A stretch of DNA of 64,000 nucleotides from Allokutzneria multivorans (GTDB lineage Bacteria > Actinomycetota > Actinomycetes > Mycobacteriales > Pseudonocardiaceae), in NCBI RefSeq assembly GCF_039537405.1, contig NZ_BAABAL010000012.1, positions 248,001 through 312,000 of the forward strand, read 5' to 3'. The position numbers and the translations under genes were made by a program. Positions within the stretch are counted from its first letter, which is position 1, and each line of letters begins with the position of its first letter. This document shows, in pieces, positions 51,301 to 58,996 of the stretch. Below the pieces are notes generated by a model. It saw nothing but the letters and a program-made list of their open reading frames with translations, had not been told where the DNA came from and ran no database searches.

Positions 51301-51511
51301 GCAGGCGGGAAACCAAGCGCTGCAAGGCGTTCGCGGCGTCAGCAGGTGGTTGTTCGCCCCAGATCCAGTCGACGAGCCGCGCCTTCGGGACGACACGCCC
51401 TGGTTCGAGCGCGAGCGCCACCAGCAGCGCGCGCAGCCGGGCTCCTGGCACGTCGGCCGGAGCACCGTCGTCCGCGCGAACCTCGAACGGCCCCAGCATC
51501 CCGATCTGCAC
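48386..51511 (-). CDS. SARP regulator with NB-ARC and TPR domains (AfsR-type)
   Basis: 1,041 residues from the GTG at 51511, with AGGA upstream. Residues 1-90 are a winged-helix DNA-binding domain (RLRALLVALALEPGRVVPKA), then a BTAD domain (ALREALVLYQN region; LGVDPSAELSAVHVALLRGE), an NB-ARC ATPase (Walker A IGPGGTGKTRLA; Walker B VLLLLDNCEHV) and C-terminal helical repeats of TPR type. Large SARPs activate secondary-metabolite genes by binding 11-bp-spaced repeats. The repeats between the P450 and the exporter are the obvious nearby target. Confidence 0.93.
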   Translation of the reverse strand: MQIGMLGPFEVRADDGAPADVPGARLRALLVALALEPGRVVPKARLVDWIWGEQPPADAANALQRLVSRLRKVLPDGVVDGQTDGYRLNVEPDAVDAVRFERLVGQARNDDGARVRLLREALELWRGDAMQDVGQQDSDAFDAAVTRLEGLRLSALEDRFEAEAGAEVVAELTDVVAAHPLRERLVAALMRALAAAGRDSEALVLYQNTREALADALGVDPSAELSAVHVALLRGELGRKAEPSRTTNLRAELTSYIGKDSDVAAVSELVGEHRLTTLIGPGGTGKTRLATETARTLLGDLPDGVWMVELAAIGADGDVAQTTLAGLGLRDALLGEASTAEPTDRLIAAIRDREVLLLLDNCEHVIEAAATLAHRLLGECRRLRILATSREPLGITGEALWHVAPLTLPERDASPTEIESSPSVQLLRERATAVRKELGTEAITTEALATMARVCRALDGMPLAIELAAARLRTMSLDQLANRLDDRFRLLTGGSRTALPHHRTLRAVIDWSWELLSDAERVVLRRLSVFSGGASLDAAEHVCADLADDVFDLLTALVEKSLLVVAGDGAPRYRMLGTIKEYSAQRLAEAGEVELARQAHIACFTELAETAEPYLRRAEQLEWLARLEADHDNISAALRGAIAAGDAQSSLRLAAATGWYWWLGGRRTEGLELLIAATNVPGEATDEVRALTYGLVMHFVTSGRGDEHLGAKWIHKAHQFNQRSKHRNPLLDFVTVLEGMLREPESAVAAFESLLDSEDPWARALARFQAGKMRIALGQGGPEADGHLEQSLADFRALGERFGISLVLGEIADQATKRGEFARACDHHEQAVGLVTEVGAVEDVIRLRTQQALLHWLDGDRDASAAALADAERCAEGVTWPHALVELALVKAELARWGGDAEEARSQLGHATVLMGADAEAANIRASVHDVLGYLAEDLRESRTHRVAAWQAATESGHALLIAQTIVGIADLAARRGQHEQAAQLLAASVVVRGMPDRSHPDAIRIERDAREHLGEQRFAEVSLEVSRANWAELVESALGS

Positions 51512-51534
51512 GGCCCGATCCTGCCACGCCGGTG

Positions 51535-52032
51535 TCAGGTGGCCGTTCGATGCAGTGCGAAGGAGGTTTCGAAGAGGTTCTCGTTCCACGCGCCGGTCAG
51601 CCGGTGCGCGATCTCGGGGACGAAGTCCTCCGACCACCGCTCGGGAAGTTCGGCCTCCTCGGCAAGCGGTTCCCCCACCAGCTCCGCGGGCTCGCCCTCG
51701 ACGTAGGCGGCGGTCCGGACGTGACGGCCGTCCACGTACCAGAAGAAGGCGTACGTCGTCGTGCTGGTGTCCATGATGAACGTGAGAACGCGGCCGCCTG
51801 ACGCGGACAGGGAACCGCACGCGTCGCTGTCGCACGCCACCGCGACCTTGGGGTCCGACACCACGGTCCACCCGCCGACCTCGGCCAGCGCGTAGTCGGT
51901 GTCCAGCGACATGCTCAGGGCCTCGTCGCCGACCCTGGTCTCCCCCGTCGGGCTCGGATTCCCCGGCAGCGCAAGAAGAACCTCGCTCGCCGAGCGGTTC
52001 TCCACCATCAGCCCGATCGTGCGCCATCCCAT
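51535..52032 (-). CDS. Hypothetical protein
   Basis: 165 residues. Soluble, beta-rich N-terminal half (ALAEVGGWTVVSDPKVAVAC; TYAFFWYVDGRHVRTAAYVE) and a helical C-terminus (WSEDFVPEIAHRLTGAWNEN). It looks like a single-domain actinobacterial immunity- or stress-type protein, but I do not recognise the family. Its ATG lies 12 bases from the end of repeat copy B, so that repeat occupies its promoter region. Confidence 0.65.
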   Translation of the reverse strand: MGWRTIGLMVENRSASEVLLALPGNPSPTGETRVGDEALSMSLDTDYALAEVGGWTVVSDPKVAVACDSDACGSLSASGGRVLTFIMDTSTTTYAFFWYVDGRHVRTAAYVEGEPAELVGEPLAEEAELPERWSEDFVPEIAHRLTGAWNENLFETSFALHRTAT

Positions 52033-52043
52033 GCCGGAGGAGT

Positions 52044-52260
52044 CTAGGGCCTGTCCTGCAAGTCGCCGGGTTCAGCGGTCTTCAAGACCTACACACCCCT
52101 GCCCCAGCGGTCTTCAACGACGGCAAACCTCACGAGGCTGCTGGGTTTGCGGCGGTTGGCGATGATCAACAGCGGGGTTTGGTGGTCTTGAAGACACCCC
52201 GACCCCCAGCGGCACCGTGACCGGAATACGCAGCTCAACCACTTACAGGACAGGCCCTAG
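52044..52260 (+). repeat. MITE-like element, complete copy B with 15-bp terminal inverted repeats
   Basis: 217 bp bounded by CTAGGGCCTGTCCTG (52044-52058) and its exact complement CAGGACAGGCCCTAG (52246-52260). It contains GGTCTTCAAGACC-like palindromes. Homologous DNA occurs at 23005-23184 (inverted) and partly at 47458-47532. No coding capacity. The right terminal repeat encodes the last residues (DLGPVL) and TAA stop of the TPR gene. Typical of a miniature inverted-repeat element mobilised in trans. Confidence 0.85.
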
Positions 52261-53988
52261 GTCGGCGGCCTCCGCAGTGGGTACCGGGTGCCCAACCCCG
52301 GCGAGCACGTCCCGGACGTACGACCGGATCTCATCGGAGACCTCCCGCCGGAGCAGCCGCCTCGCGCGCGCGAGCGCTTCGTGCTGCCTGCCGCACTCCA
52401 CGAGCAGCAGGACCCGGTTCGCCTCGACGACGGGATCGCCCTCACCGCCAGCGCAGACGTGGTCCAGCTCGGCCAGGGCCTCGGCGGGGCGGCGCAGGAG
52501 GTGCAGGACAGCCGCGCGCTCCGTCCTCAGCACGTCCGAGGCCGGGTGCCGGACAAGGCCAGCGTCGACGGTCGCGAGCGCGTGCCCGGCCGCTCCCCCC
52601 GCGACGGCGAGCCGAGCCCGCAACGCCCAGACAGTCGCCGAAGGATCATGTCCCGTCCACTCGTGCAGCAGATCAGCCGCCTCCGCGAACAGCTCGGCGT
52701 CGATCAGCACCTCCGCGAACTGGACGAGCGTCGCGTCGCAGGAGTCATCGAGCAGGCGCGCCAACCTCAGGTCCTCCAGCGCCGCGTCCAACTCCCCCGC
52801 CGCCAGCAGCAGCGACGCCCGGTTCACGTACGCCTCCGGGCCGCAGACGCAGTGGTCGATGGCGTGGGTCAGGTCCCGCAACGCTTCCTCGGTCCGGCCC
52901 ACCGCCCGAAACGCCGTCGCCCGGTCCACCAACGGCTGCGCGTTGGCCGGATCGCAGGCGACCGCGTGGTCCAGGTCGGCGAGCGCCTCGTCGGCGCGTC
53001 CGAGCAGTGTGAGCACTGCCGCGCGGTTGCCGCGAAGAACCATCCAGTGCTGGAGGGCCTCCTGGCCGCCGCGATCGAGCACCGCCAGCCCCGCGTCGAT
53101 CCTGCTCAGCGCCGTCGCGAGATCGCCGTTCTTCCTGTGGGCCAACGCGAGCGAGTTCTCGTAGAAGGCGGTTCGCCGGGCGCGCAGCTCAGGCTCGGCG
53201 ATCGAGGCGGCAGCGGTCATGGCCTTCCCCCACGACCGTGCCGCGCGGTCGAGGTCCAGATCGGCCGGACCGCCGAAGTGGCTGTGGAACATGGCCTGCC
53301 CGTGGTGCGCGCTCGCGCGGAGCGCGGGTCCGCCCCACCGCCGGGCGGCGATCCGGGAGTACCACACCGACTCGATCGGGCGGCCGACGGCGATCAGGGT
53401 GACGGTATGGGCGTGCAGAAGGGCGTGGAAGTCCGCGTCGTAGTCCTCCGGCCAGTCGGCCTCGTCGACCAGCACGCGCCCGCACAGCTCGGCGGTCTCG
53501 TAGTAGCCCAGCCGCACCGCGTCGAGCAGAGCTGCTTCGTCGAGCGGGGCCTCGGTACCCGGTTCCACGTGGTTCCCGCGCACCACGCGCACGGGAGGCG
53601 GGCGGAGCCGGAACCGCGCCCGCTCGACCAGCGCCTGGACGAGCAGGCGATCGGTCTCGTCCGCTTCCGCCAGGTGGCAGACCTCGATCAGCGTCTCTTC
53701 CGGCAGGTGGTGTTCCACGACCTCGGCGACGGCGTGGCAGAGATACCACAGGTGGCGTTGCGGGAAATGCTGAATCCGATTCACGCTCGGCGTCCTCAGC
53801 GCCAGCGGAGCGGCCTCGTCAGGAATCGATGGATTCGGGTCGACGAAAGAGAGAACGAGATTTTCCTTCGGGTGCCGCCATGGCCCATCGCTGTCGAGCA
53901 ACGTCCGCAGCAGCTGCCTCCCCAGGGTGAACGGACCGCCAAGACGCCGGTCCGCACAGCAGGAAAGGGCATTGTCCACTGAGATCAT
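52243..53988 (-). CDS. TPR-repeat protein
   Basis: 581 residues from the ATG at 53988, chosen because GGAGA lies just upstream; an earlier start would add a stretch of 27 residues without a ribosome site. Residues about 260-570 are tandem tetratricopeptide repeats (DEALADLDHAVACDPANAQP; EEALRDLTHAIDHC; DAALEDLRLARLLDD). The N-terminal 250 residues are helical and unassigned. The C-terminal residues and stop come from repeat copy B, so the original end may differ. Confidence 0.75.
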   Translation of the reverse strand: MISVDNALSCCADRRLGGPFTLGRQLLRTLLDSDGPWRHPKENLVLSFVDPNPSIPDEAAPLALRTPSVNRIQHFPQRHLWYLCHAVAEVVEHHLPEETLIEVCHLAEADETDRLLVQALVERARFRLRPPPVRVVRGNHVEPGTEAPLDEAALLDAVRLGYYETAELCGRVLVDEADWPEDYDADFHALLHAHTVTLIAVGRPIESVWYSRIAARRWGGPALRASAHHGQAMFHSHFGGPADLDLDRAARSWGKAMTAAASIAEPELRARRTAFYENSLALAHRKNGDLATALSRIDAGLAVLDRGGQEALQHWMVLRGNRAAVLTLLGRADEALADLDHAVACDPANAQPLVDRATAFRAVGRTEEALRDLTHAIDHCVCGPEAYVNRASLLLAAGELDAALEDLRLARLLDDSCDATLVQFAEVLIDAELFAEAADLLHEWTGHDPSATVWALRARLAVAGGAAGHALATVDAGLVRHPASDVLRTERAAVLHLLRRPAEALAELDHVCAGGEGDPVVEANRVLLLVECGRQHEALARARRLLRREVSDEIRSYVRDVLAGVGHPVPTAEAADLGPVL

Positions 53989-54125
53989 CCATTCTCCGGC
54001 GCAGAACACGGCAGCACGGAGGAGTATTTCCAGAATTCCCCAGGACACCAAGACCGTTAATCCCCACATGAAATTCGAGCCTCGATGCGATAAACGGCCT
54101 CCTTCGTGACCGGTACCCTCGCCGC

Positions 54126-55058
54126 GTGGAATTCGACACGCTGGTCGCGGAGCACCGGCGCGAGCTGTACGCGCACTGCTACCGGATGCTCGGCTCGGTG
54201 CAGGACGCCGAGGACGCCGTGCAGGAGGCGCTGCTCGGCGCGTGGCGTGGGCTCGCGTCCTTCGAGGGCCGGAGTTCCCTGCGCTCGTGGCTCTACCGGA
54301 TCTGCACCAACGCCTGCCTGCGGCTGGCCGAGCGCAGGCCGCGCCGCGTGCTGTCGGTCGACTTCGGCCCGGCCAGGACGGACGTGCACGACCTGGGCGA
54401 GCCGGTGCCGGGGCCGGTGTGGGTGGAGCCGTGGGTCGAGGAGTCCGGCCCCGCCGAGCACTACCTCCGCCGAGAGTCCGTGGAGCTGGCCTTCGTCGCC
54501 GCGCTCCAGTACCTGCCCGGAACGCAGCGCGCCGTGCTGATCCTGCGCGAGGTGCTGGAGTTCTCCGCCGCCGAGGTGGCCGAGATCCTGGACACCACGC
54601 CCGCCTCGGTGAACAGCGCGCTGCAACGGGCTCGCGCGAGCGTCCAGGCGCGGGTCGGCTCGCCGCAGCCGGAGGGGCTCACCGAGCAGGGGCGCCGCGA
54701 GCTGGTCGACGCCCTCGTCGCCGCGTGGGAACGCGCCGACACGCCCGCGCTGCTCGACCTCCTCACCGAGGACGCGAAGTTCACCATGCCGCCGCTGCCC
54801 GCGTGGTTCGACGGCCGGGAGAACGTGGCGAGGTTCCTGCGCGAACGGGTCTTCGCGACACCGTGGCGCCTGTCGCCGGTGACGGTGAACGCCCGGCCGG
54901 GGTTCGCCTGCTACCTCAAGCAGCCGGGCGACACCGAGTTCCGATTGGGTGCGATCACCGCGCTGACACTGCGCGGGGGCCGGGTCGCAGAGATCAACAG
55001 CTTCCTGGAGCCGGGCGTGCGTTCGGGTCTGCCGGAGATTTTTCGCGCGGACCGATGA
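54126..55058 (+). CDS. ECF sigma factor with SnoaL-like C-terminus (SigX5/TIGR02960 type)
   Basis: 310 residues from GTG 54126. Region 2 (ELYAHCYRMLGSVQDAEDAV; SSLRSWLYRICTNACLRL), region 4 (YLPGTQRAVLILREVLEFSA then EVAEILDTTPASVNSALQR), then a SnoaL-like domain (LLDLLTEDAKFTMPPLPAWF). In this group the C-terminal domain replaces the anti-sigma factor as the regulator. The reductase gene 62 bases downstream is the usual partner. Confidence 0.9.
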   Translation: MEFDTLVAEHRRELYAHCYRMLGSVQDAEDAVQEALLGAWRGLASFEGRSSLRSWLYRICTNACLRLAERRPRRVLSVDFGPARTDVHDLGEPVPGPVWVEPWVEESGPAEHYLRRESVELAFVAALQYLPGTQRAVLILREVLEFSAAEVAEILDTTPASVNSALQRARASVQARVGSPQPEGLTEQGRRELVDALVAAWERADTPALLDLLTEDAKFTMPPLPAWFDGRENVARFLRERVFATPWRLSPVTVNARPGFACYLKQPGDTEFRLGAITALTLRGGRVAEINSFLEPGVRSGLPEIFRADR

Positions 55059-55120
55059 ATCCGCGCGCGACGGCGTCTCTCTAAGGGTGACAGGTCCACA
55101 CGCACCTCAGGAGAGTCACC

Positions 55121-55705
55121 ATGCGCAAGCTCATCGTCACCAACCTGGTCTCCGTCGACGGCTGTCACGAGGGGCCGGGCGGCGACTTCATGACCATGCC
55201 GCTGGACCCCGGCTTCGACGCGCACAACCTGGAGTCCCTCCAGGCCGCGAGCACCCTGCTGGCGGGCGCGAACACCTTCCGGCTGTTCCGCGACTTCTGG
55301 CCGCCGGTCGCCGCCGACGAGGGCGCGCCCGAGGTGGAGCGGGCGATCTCCCGGATCAACGCGGAGATCGAGAAGGTCGTGGTCTCCGACTCGCTCACCG
55401 AGGAGCAGACCGGCGCCTACCGGGACACGACGACGCTGGTGCCCAGGGAGAAGGCGCGCGAGGAGGTCGCGGAGCTCAAGCGCGGCACCGGGAAGAACAT
55501 CATCGTCTTCGGCAGCCGCACGCTGTGGAACGACCTGTTCGCCGCCGGGCTCGTCGACGAGTTCCACCTGGTACTGGGTCCCGGTGTGGTCGGCGGCGGC
55601 ACACCTGCCTTCGACAGCGGCTTCTCGGCGCGGCTCCGACTGCTCGGTACCAAGACCCACGAGGGCTCCGATGTCGTGGTCATCCGGTACGCGGTGGCCG
55701 TGTAG
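55121..55705 (+). CDS. Dihydrofolate reductase-like (RibD C-terminal fold) protein
   Basis: 194 residues; AGGAGAG before the ATG. MRKLIVTNLVSVDGCHEGPG and IIVFGSRTLWNDLFAAGLVD then EFHLVLGPGVVGGGTP are the conserved NADPH-binding and core segments. The family reduces unknown substrates. It is the likely target of the sigma factor upstream. Confidence 0.88.
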   Translation: MRKLIVTNLVSVDGCHEGPGGDFMTMPLDPGFDAHNLESLQAASTLLAGANTFRLFRDFWPPVAADEGAPEVERAISRINAEIEKVVVSDSLTEEQTGAYRDTTTLVPREKAREEVAELKRGTGKNIIVFGSRTLWNDLFAAGLVDEFHLVLGPGVVGGGTPAFDSGFSARLRLLGTKTHEGSDVVVIRYAVAV

Positions 55706-55757
55706 CCGCGATCCGCGGGGGTAGCCGGGGAGGACTGCTCATCCACCTGGAGGCGAT

Positions 55758-56216
55758 ATGACCACGTCCCATTCCGCCACCACCCGCACGCGTTCCCCGG
55801 TGCAGCTGCTCGCCCTGGTCGTCGGGGTGGTGTTCCTGTTGGTCGGCGTGCTGGGCTTCGTTCCAGGGGCGACGACGAACTACGAGTCCCTCCAGTTCTC
55901 CGGCCACCACTCCGACGCGATGCTGCTCGGTGTGTTCCAGGTGTCGATCCTGCACAACATCGTCCACCTGCTCTTCGGGGTGGCGGGTCTGGCGTTGGCG
56001 AGGACGGCCTCCGGCGCCCGCGCGTTCCTGGTCGGTGGCGGTGTCGTCTACCTGCTGCTGTGGGTCTACGGACTGCTGATCGACCACGACAGCTCTGCGA
56101 ACTTCGTGCCGTTCAACACCGCCGACAACTGGCTGCACCTGGGCTTGGGCGTGGGCATGGTCGCGCTCGGCCTGATCGCGGGACGGGCTCCGGTTCAAGC
56201 GCGGACCAGCGGGTAA
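55758..56216 (+). CDS. DUF4383 membrane protein
   Basis: 152 residues; GGAGGCG before the ATG. Four transmembrane helices and the family motifs VGVLGFVPGATTNY and LHNIVHLLFGVAGLALA. Unknown function; the family is widespread in actinobacteria. Confidence 0.88.
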   Translation: MTTSHSATTRTRSPVQLLALVVGVVFLLVGVLGFVPGATTNYESLQFSGHHSDAMLLGVFQVSILHNIVHLLFGVAGLALARTASGARAFLVGGGVVYLLLWVYGLLIDHDSSANFVPFNTADNWLHLGLGVGMVALGLIAGRAPVQARTSG

Positions 56217-56225
56217 CACCAGCTC

Positions 56226-57473
56226 ATGACGAGTTCGCACGCCCGTGCTTCCGTGCTGGAGACCCTTGCCGTAGCGGCAACCGCGTTGCTGCCGATCGTG
56301 GCGCGCGGGGCGATCCTGCGCCGACCACGGATCGTGCGGATGGCGGAGCGGGCGGACGCCGATCTCCGGCTTGTCCGCCTGCTCCAACGTCTGCGGGACA
56401 AGCACGGTAATGGCCCGCTCCGCCTACGCGTACCCGGACGTTCAGTCCACGTCGTGCTGTCCCGAGCCGACGTGCGCCGCGTGCTCGACGGCTCCCCGGA
56501 ACCGTTCTCCCCTGCCAATGTCGAGAAACGTCATGCGCTGGGCCACTTCCAGCCCGACGGCCTGCTGATCTCCGATCCGGAGGAGCGCCAGGACCGCAGG
56601 CGGTTCACCGAGGCCGTGCTGGACACGCATAGCTCCGTGCACGAACTGGGTCCGGTCTTCGCCGCGAAGATCTCCACCGAGATCGAGGCGCTGCTGCGGC
56701 TGACCGGTGAGCAGCTGGACTGGGACACGTTCAGCCGGACGTGGTGGCGCATCGTCCGGCGCATCGTGCTCGGCGACGCGGCGGCGGACGACGAGAGGCT
56801 CATCGAACGCCTGAAGTCTTTGCGCGCCAAGGGGAACTGGGCATACCTCACGCCGAGCGACAAGCACCACCGCGAGATCTTCCTGAGCGACTTGCGCGAG
56901 CATCTAGCGCGCGGCGGTGGCGGCAGCCTCGCTGAACGGATCGCCGCGCAGCCCGACTCCGCGCACGTCGCACCGGAATCCCAGGTGGCGCACTGGCTCT
57001 TCGCCTTCGACGCGGCCGGGATGGCGACGTTCCAAGCCCTCGCGCTGCTGGCCTCCCACCCGGACAAGCCGCGCGATCACGAGCACCTGCGGGCGAGCGT
57101 GCTGGAGGCGCTACGGCTGTGGCCGACCACTCCCCTGCTGCTGCGCGACGGTGAAGGCGGCACAGTGCTGATCCTGGCGCCGTTCTTCCACCGCGACGAC
57201 ACGGTCCTGCCGTACGCCAACGACTTCGAGCCGGAGATCTGGCTCGGCGGGCGCGCCGACCCCGCGTTGGTGCCCTTCAGCGGCGGCCCCGCGGTGTGCC
57301 CCGGGCGCAACCTGGTCCTGCACGTGACGGCGAAGGTGCTCGCAAGTCTCTTCGCCACGCACGACTTCATGCTGGATTCCCGCGAGCTGGTCAAGCCGCT
57401 TCCCGGGACGCTCGACCCCTTCGGTCTCCGCTTCGCCATGTCCTCCCGCGAAGTCGTGTCCTCCGGCACGTGA
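56226..57473 (+). CDS. Cytochrome P450, membrane-anchored or atypical type
   Basis: 415 residues. Heme loop FSGGPAVCPGRNLVLH with Cys358; K-helix EALRLWP. The I-helix is divergent (FAFDAAGMATFQALAL) and lacks the usual AGxxT pair acid-alcohol order, having DAAGMAT instead. An N-terminal hydrophobic stretch (ETLAVAATALLPIVARGAIL) may anchor it. It overlaps the FUSC gene as GTGA, so the two are coupled; a detoxification or modification-and-export pair is plausible. Confidence 0.85.
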   Translation: MTSSHARASVLETLAVAATALLPIVARGAILRRPRIVRMAERADADLRLVRLLQRLRDKHGNGPLRLRVPGRSVHVVLSRADVRRVLDGSPEPFSPANVEKRHALGHFQPDGLLISDPEERQDRRRFTEAVLDTHSSVHELGPVFAAKISTEIEALLRLTGEQLDWDTFSRTWWRIVRRIVLGDAAADDERLIERLKSLRAKGNWAYLTPSDKHHREIFLSDLREHLARGGGGSLAERIAAQPDSAHVAPESQVAHWLFAFDAAGMATFQALALLASHPDKPRDHEHLRASVLEALRLWPTTPLLLRDGEGGTVLILAPFFHRDDTVLPYANDFEPEIWLGGRADPALVPFSGGPAVCPGRNLVLHVTAKVLASLFATHDFMLDSRELVKPLPGTLDPFGLRFAMSSREVVSSGT

Positions 57474-58537
57474 CCCCGAAGGCGGTCCGGTGGCTGGGCA
57501 GGGCCTGGCGGACACCCGATGTCGAGCGGCTGGCGGTGGTGCAGGCGCTCAAGGCCGGGTTCGCGGCGATGCTCGCGTGGTTGATCGCGACCACTCTTCT
57601 CCACCTGCCCCAAGCTTTCCTGGCTCCGTACGCGGCGCTGTTCGCCGTGGAGTACACCGTCGTCGGGACCTTTCGCACGTCGCTGCACCAGATCGCGTCG
57701 ACGACCTCCGCCGTGCTGCTGGCCGCCTTGGTGGAACTGCTGTTGCCTTGGCGCACCTTGGGAATCGGTGTCGCGGTCGTGGTCGGTCTGCTCGTCGGGC
57801 GGTGGCGGGTCTACGGCGAGAGCGGGCAGTGGGTGGCGCTCACCGCACTGCTGATCCTGGCGTGGGGTACCGGGAGCAACCATCTGCTGCTCGCGGACCG
57901 GCTCGTCGAGACCGTGCTCGGGCTGATCGTCGGCACCGCTGTCAACGCGCTGGTGTTCCCGCCCTTCTACGCGCGGCCGGCGCGCCACGCGGTGAAGGAG
58001 GTCACGACGAGGTTCTTGGAGTTCCTGGATTCGATGGCGCAGGAGCTGCGCAGGCAGGAGCCTTCGGGCGAGGCGCAGGACTGGCCGTCTCGGGCGAGTG
58101 AGTACGAGGAGCTGGCACGCCGGGCAGAGCGCGCCGTGCGCTACAGCCAGAAGAGCGGCAGGTTCAACACCCGGCACGGCAGCCTCGCGCGACATGGTCC
58201 TTCGCAGCGCGAGCAGGAGCTGCTCACCACTCTGCGCTCCAGCTGGCGGCACGTGCACGAGATCTGCGAGGTGGTGTGCACGGCGACTGACAGCGACAGC
58301 CCGTTCGACTACCCGGACCCGTGTTCGCGCGAACGCTTGGCGGGCCTTCTGGAGGGTGTCGCCGATCTGGTCGGGCTGCGCGCCGAGCCTGACGGCGAGC
58401 AGTGGGAGCGAGCGAGGGAACGGTGCGAGGACCAGCTCGCGGAGCTGACCGAGCGGCTCGGCGACTCCGCGCACGCGCTCGCCGGGATGGTCCTCCCGGC
58501 CCGGCGCCTGCTCGCCGAGGTCACCGGTCACATGTGA
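57470..58537 (+). CDS. FUSC/aromatic acid exporter family membrane protein
   Basis: 355 residues from GTG 57470, overlapping the P450 stop. The N-terminal half has about six hydrophobic helices (LAVVQALKAGFAAMLAWLIA; APYAALFAVEYTVVGTFRTS); the C-terminal 180 residues are a soluble helical domain. The layout matches FUSC-like exporters of aromatic acids. The substrate is unknown. Confidence 0.85.
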   Translation: MTPKAVRWLGRAWRTPDVERLAVVQALKAGFAAMLAWLIATTLLHLPQAFLAPYAALFAVEYTVVGTFRTSLHQIASTTSAVLLAALVELLLPWRTLGIGVAVVVGLLVGRWRVYGESGQWVALTALLILAWGTGSNHLLLADRLVETVLGLIVGTAVNALVFPPFYARPARHAVKEVTTRFLEFLDSMAQELRRQEPSGEAQDWPSRASEYEELARRAERAVRYSQKSGRFNTRHGSLARHGPSQREQELLTTLRSSWRHVHEICEVVCTATDSDSPFDYPDPCSRERLAGLLEGVADLVGLRAEPDGEQWERARERCEDQLAELTERLGDSAHALAGMVLPARRLLAEVTGHM

Positions 58538-58581
58538 GCGGTGCGTGCTCTGGTGGCGACGGCCCGCGCCCGAGCACCCTG

Positions 58582-58609
58582 TGTGAAGTCCATTGTGGAC
58601 TGCTTCACA
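58582..58609 (+). promoter_or_regulatory. Leader hairpin before a small secreted protein gene
   Basis: TGTGAAGTCCA, loop TTG, then TGGACT-GC-TTCACA: an 11-bp stem with a two-base bulge, 15 bases before the ATG at 58625. It may be an operator or an RNA structure near the ribosome site. Confidence 0.5.
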
Positions 58610-58624
58610 GAGATGGGATTCGCG

Positions 58625-58948
58625 ATGAAGACGAAGTTGGCGACCACGGCCGTGGTCCTCGCCGCCGTGGCCGGGAGCATGGCGATGTCCGCTCCCGCCG
58701 CCGGAGCAGCTCAGCAGGGCAGCTGCGACGAATGGCGCCTGACCGGCGCTTCCGCGCCCAACGTCGGGATGCGAGTGCGGTGCGTCGGCCTCGGCGGCCG
58801 GTACTTCAAGGCCGAGATCACGTGCAAGCGCCACGACAACGGCTACCGGTACAACCACTACGGGAACCGGGTCGAGGAGGGCTCCTGGTCCACCGTCTGG
58901 TGCGACCGCGACGCCGCGATCGTGTACTGGGGCGGCGTTCACGCGTGA
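58625..58948 (+). CDS. Small secreted Cys-containing protein
   Basis: 107 residues from ATG 58625, chosen because the signal peptide starts there (MKTKLATTAVVLAAVAGSMA, ending near AGA). The mature part has four cysteines (GSCDEW, VRCVGLGG, ITCKRH, VWCDRD), likely two disulfides, and is rich in Tyr/Trp. Function unknown. Confidence 0.75.
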   Translation: MKTKLATTAVVLAAVAGSMAMSAPAAGAAQQGSCDEWRLTGASAPNVGMRVRCVGLGGRYFKAEITCKRHDNGYRYNHYGNRVEEGSWSTVWCDRDAAIVYWGGVHA

Positions 58949-58996
58949 TCCCGGAACCGCACGCGCGGAGGCGGTGCGGCTGGTAGGAAGGGGCTC

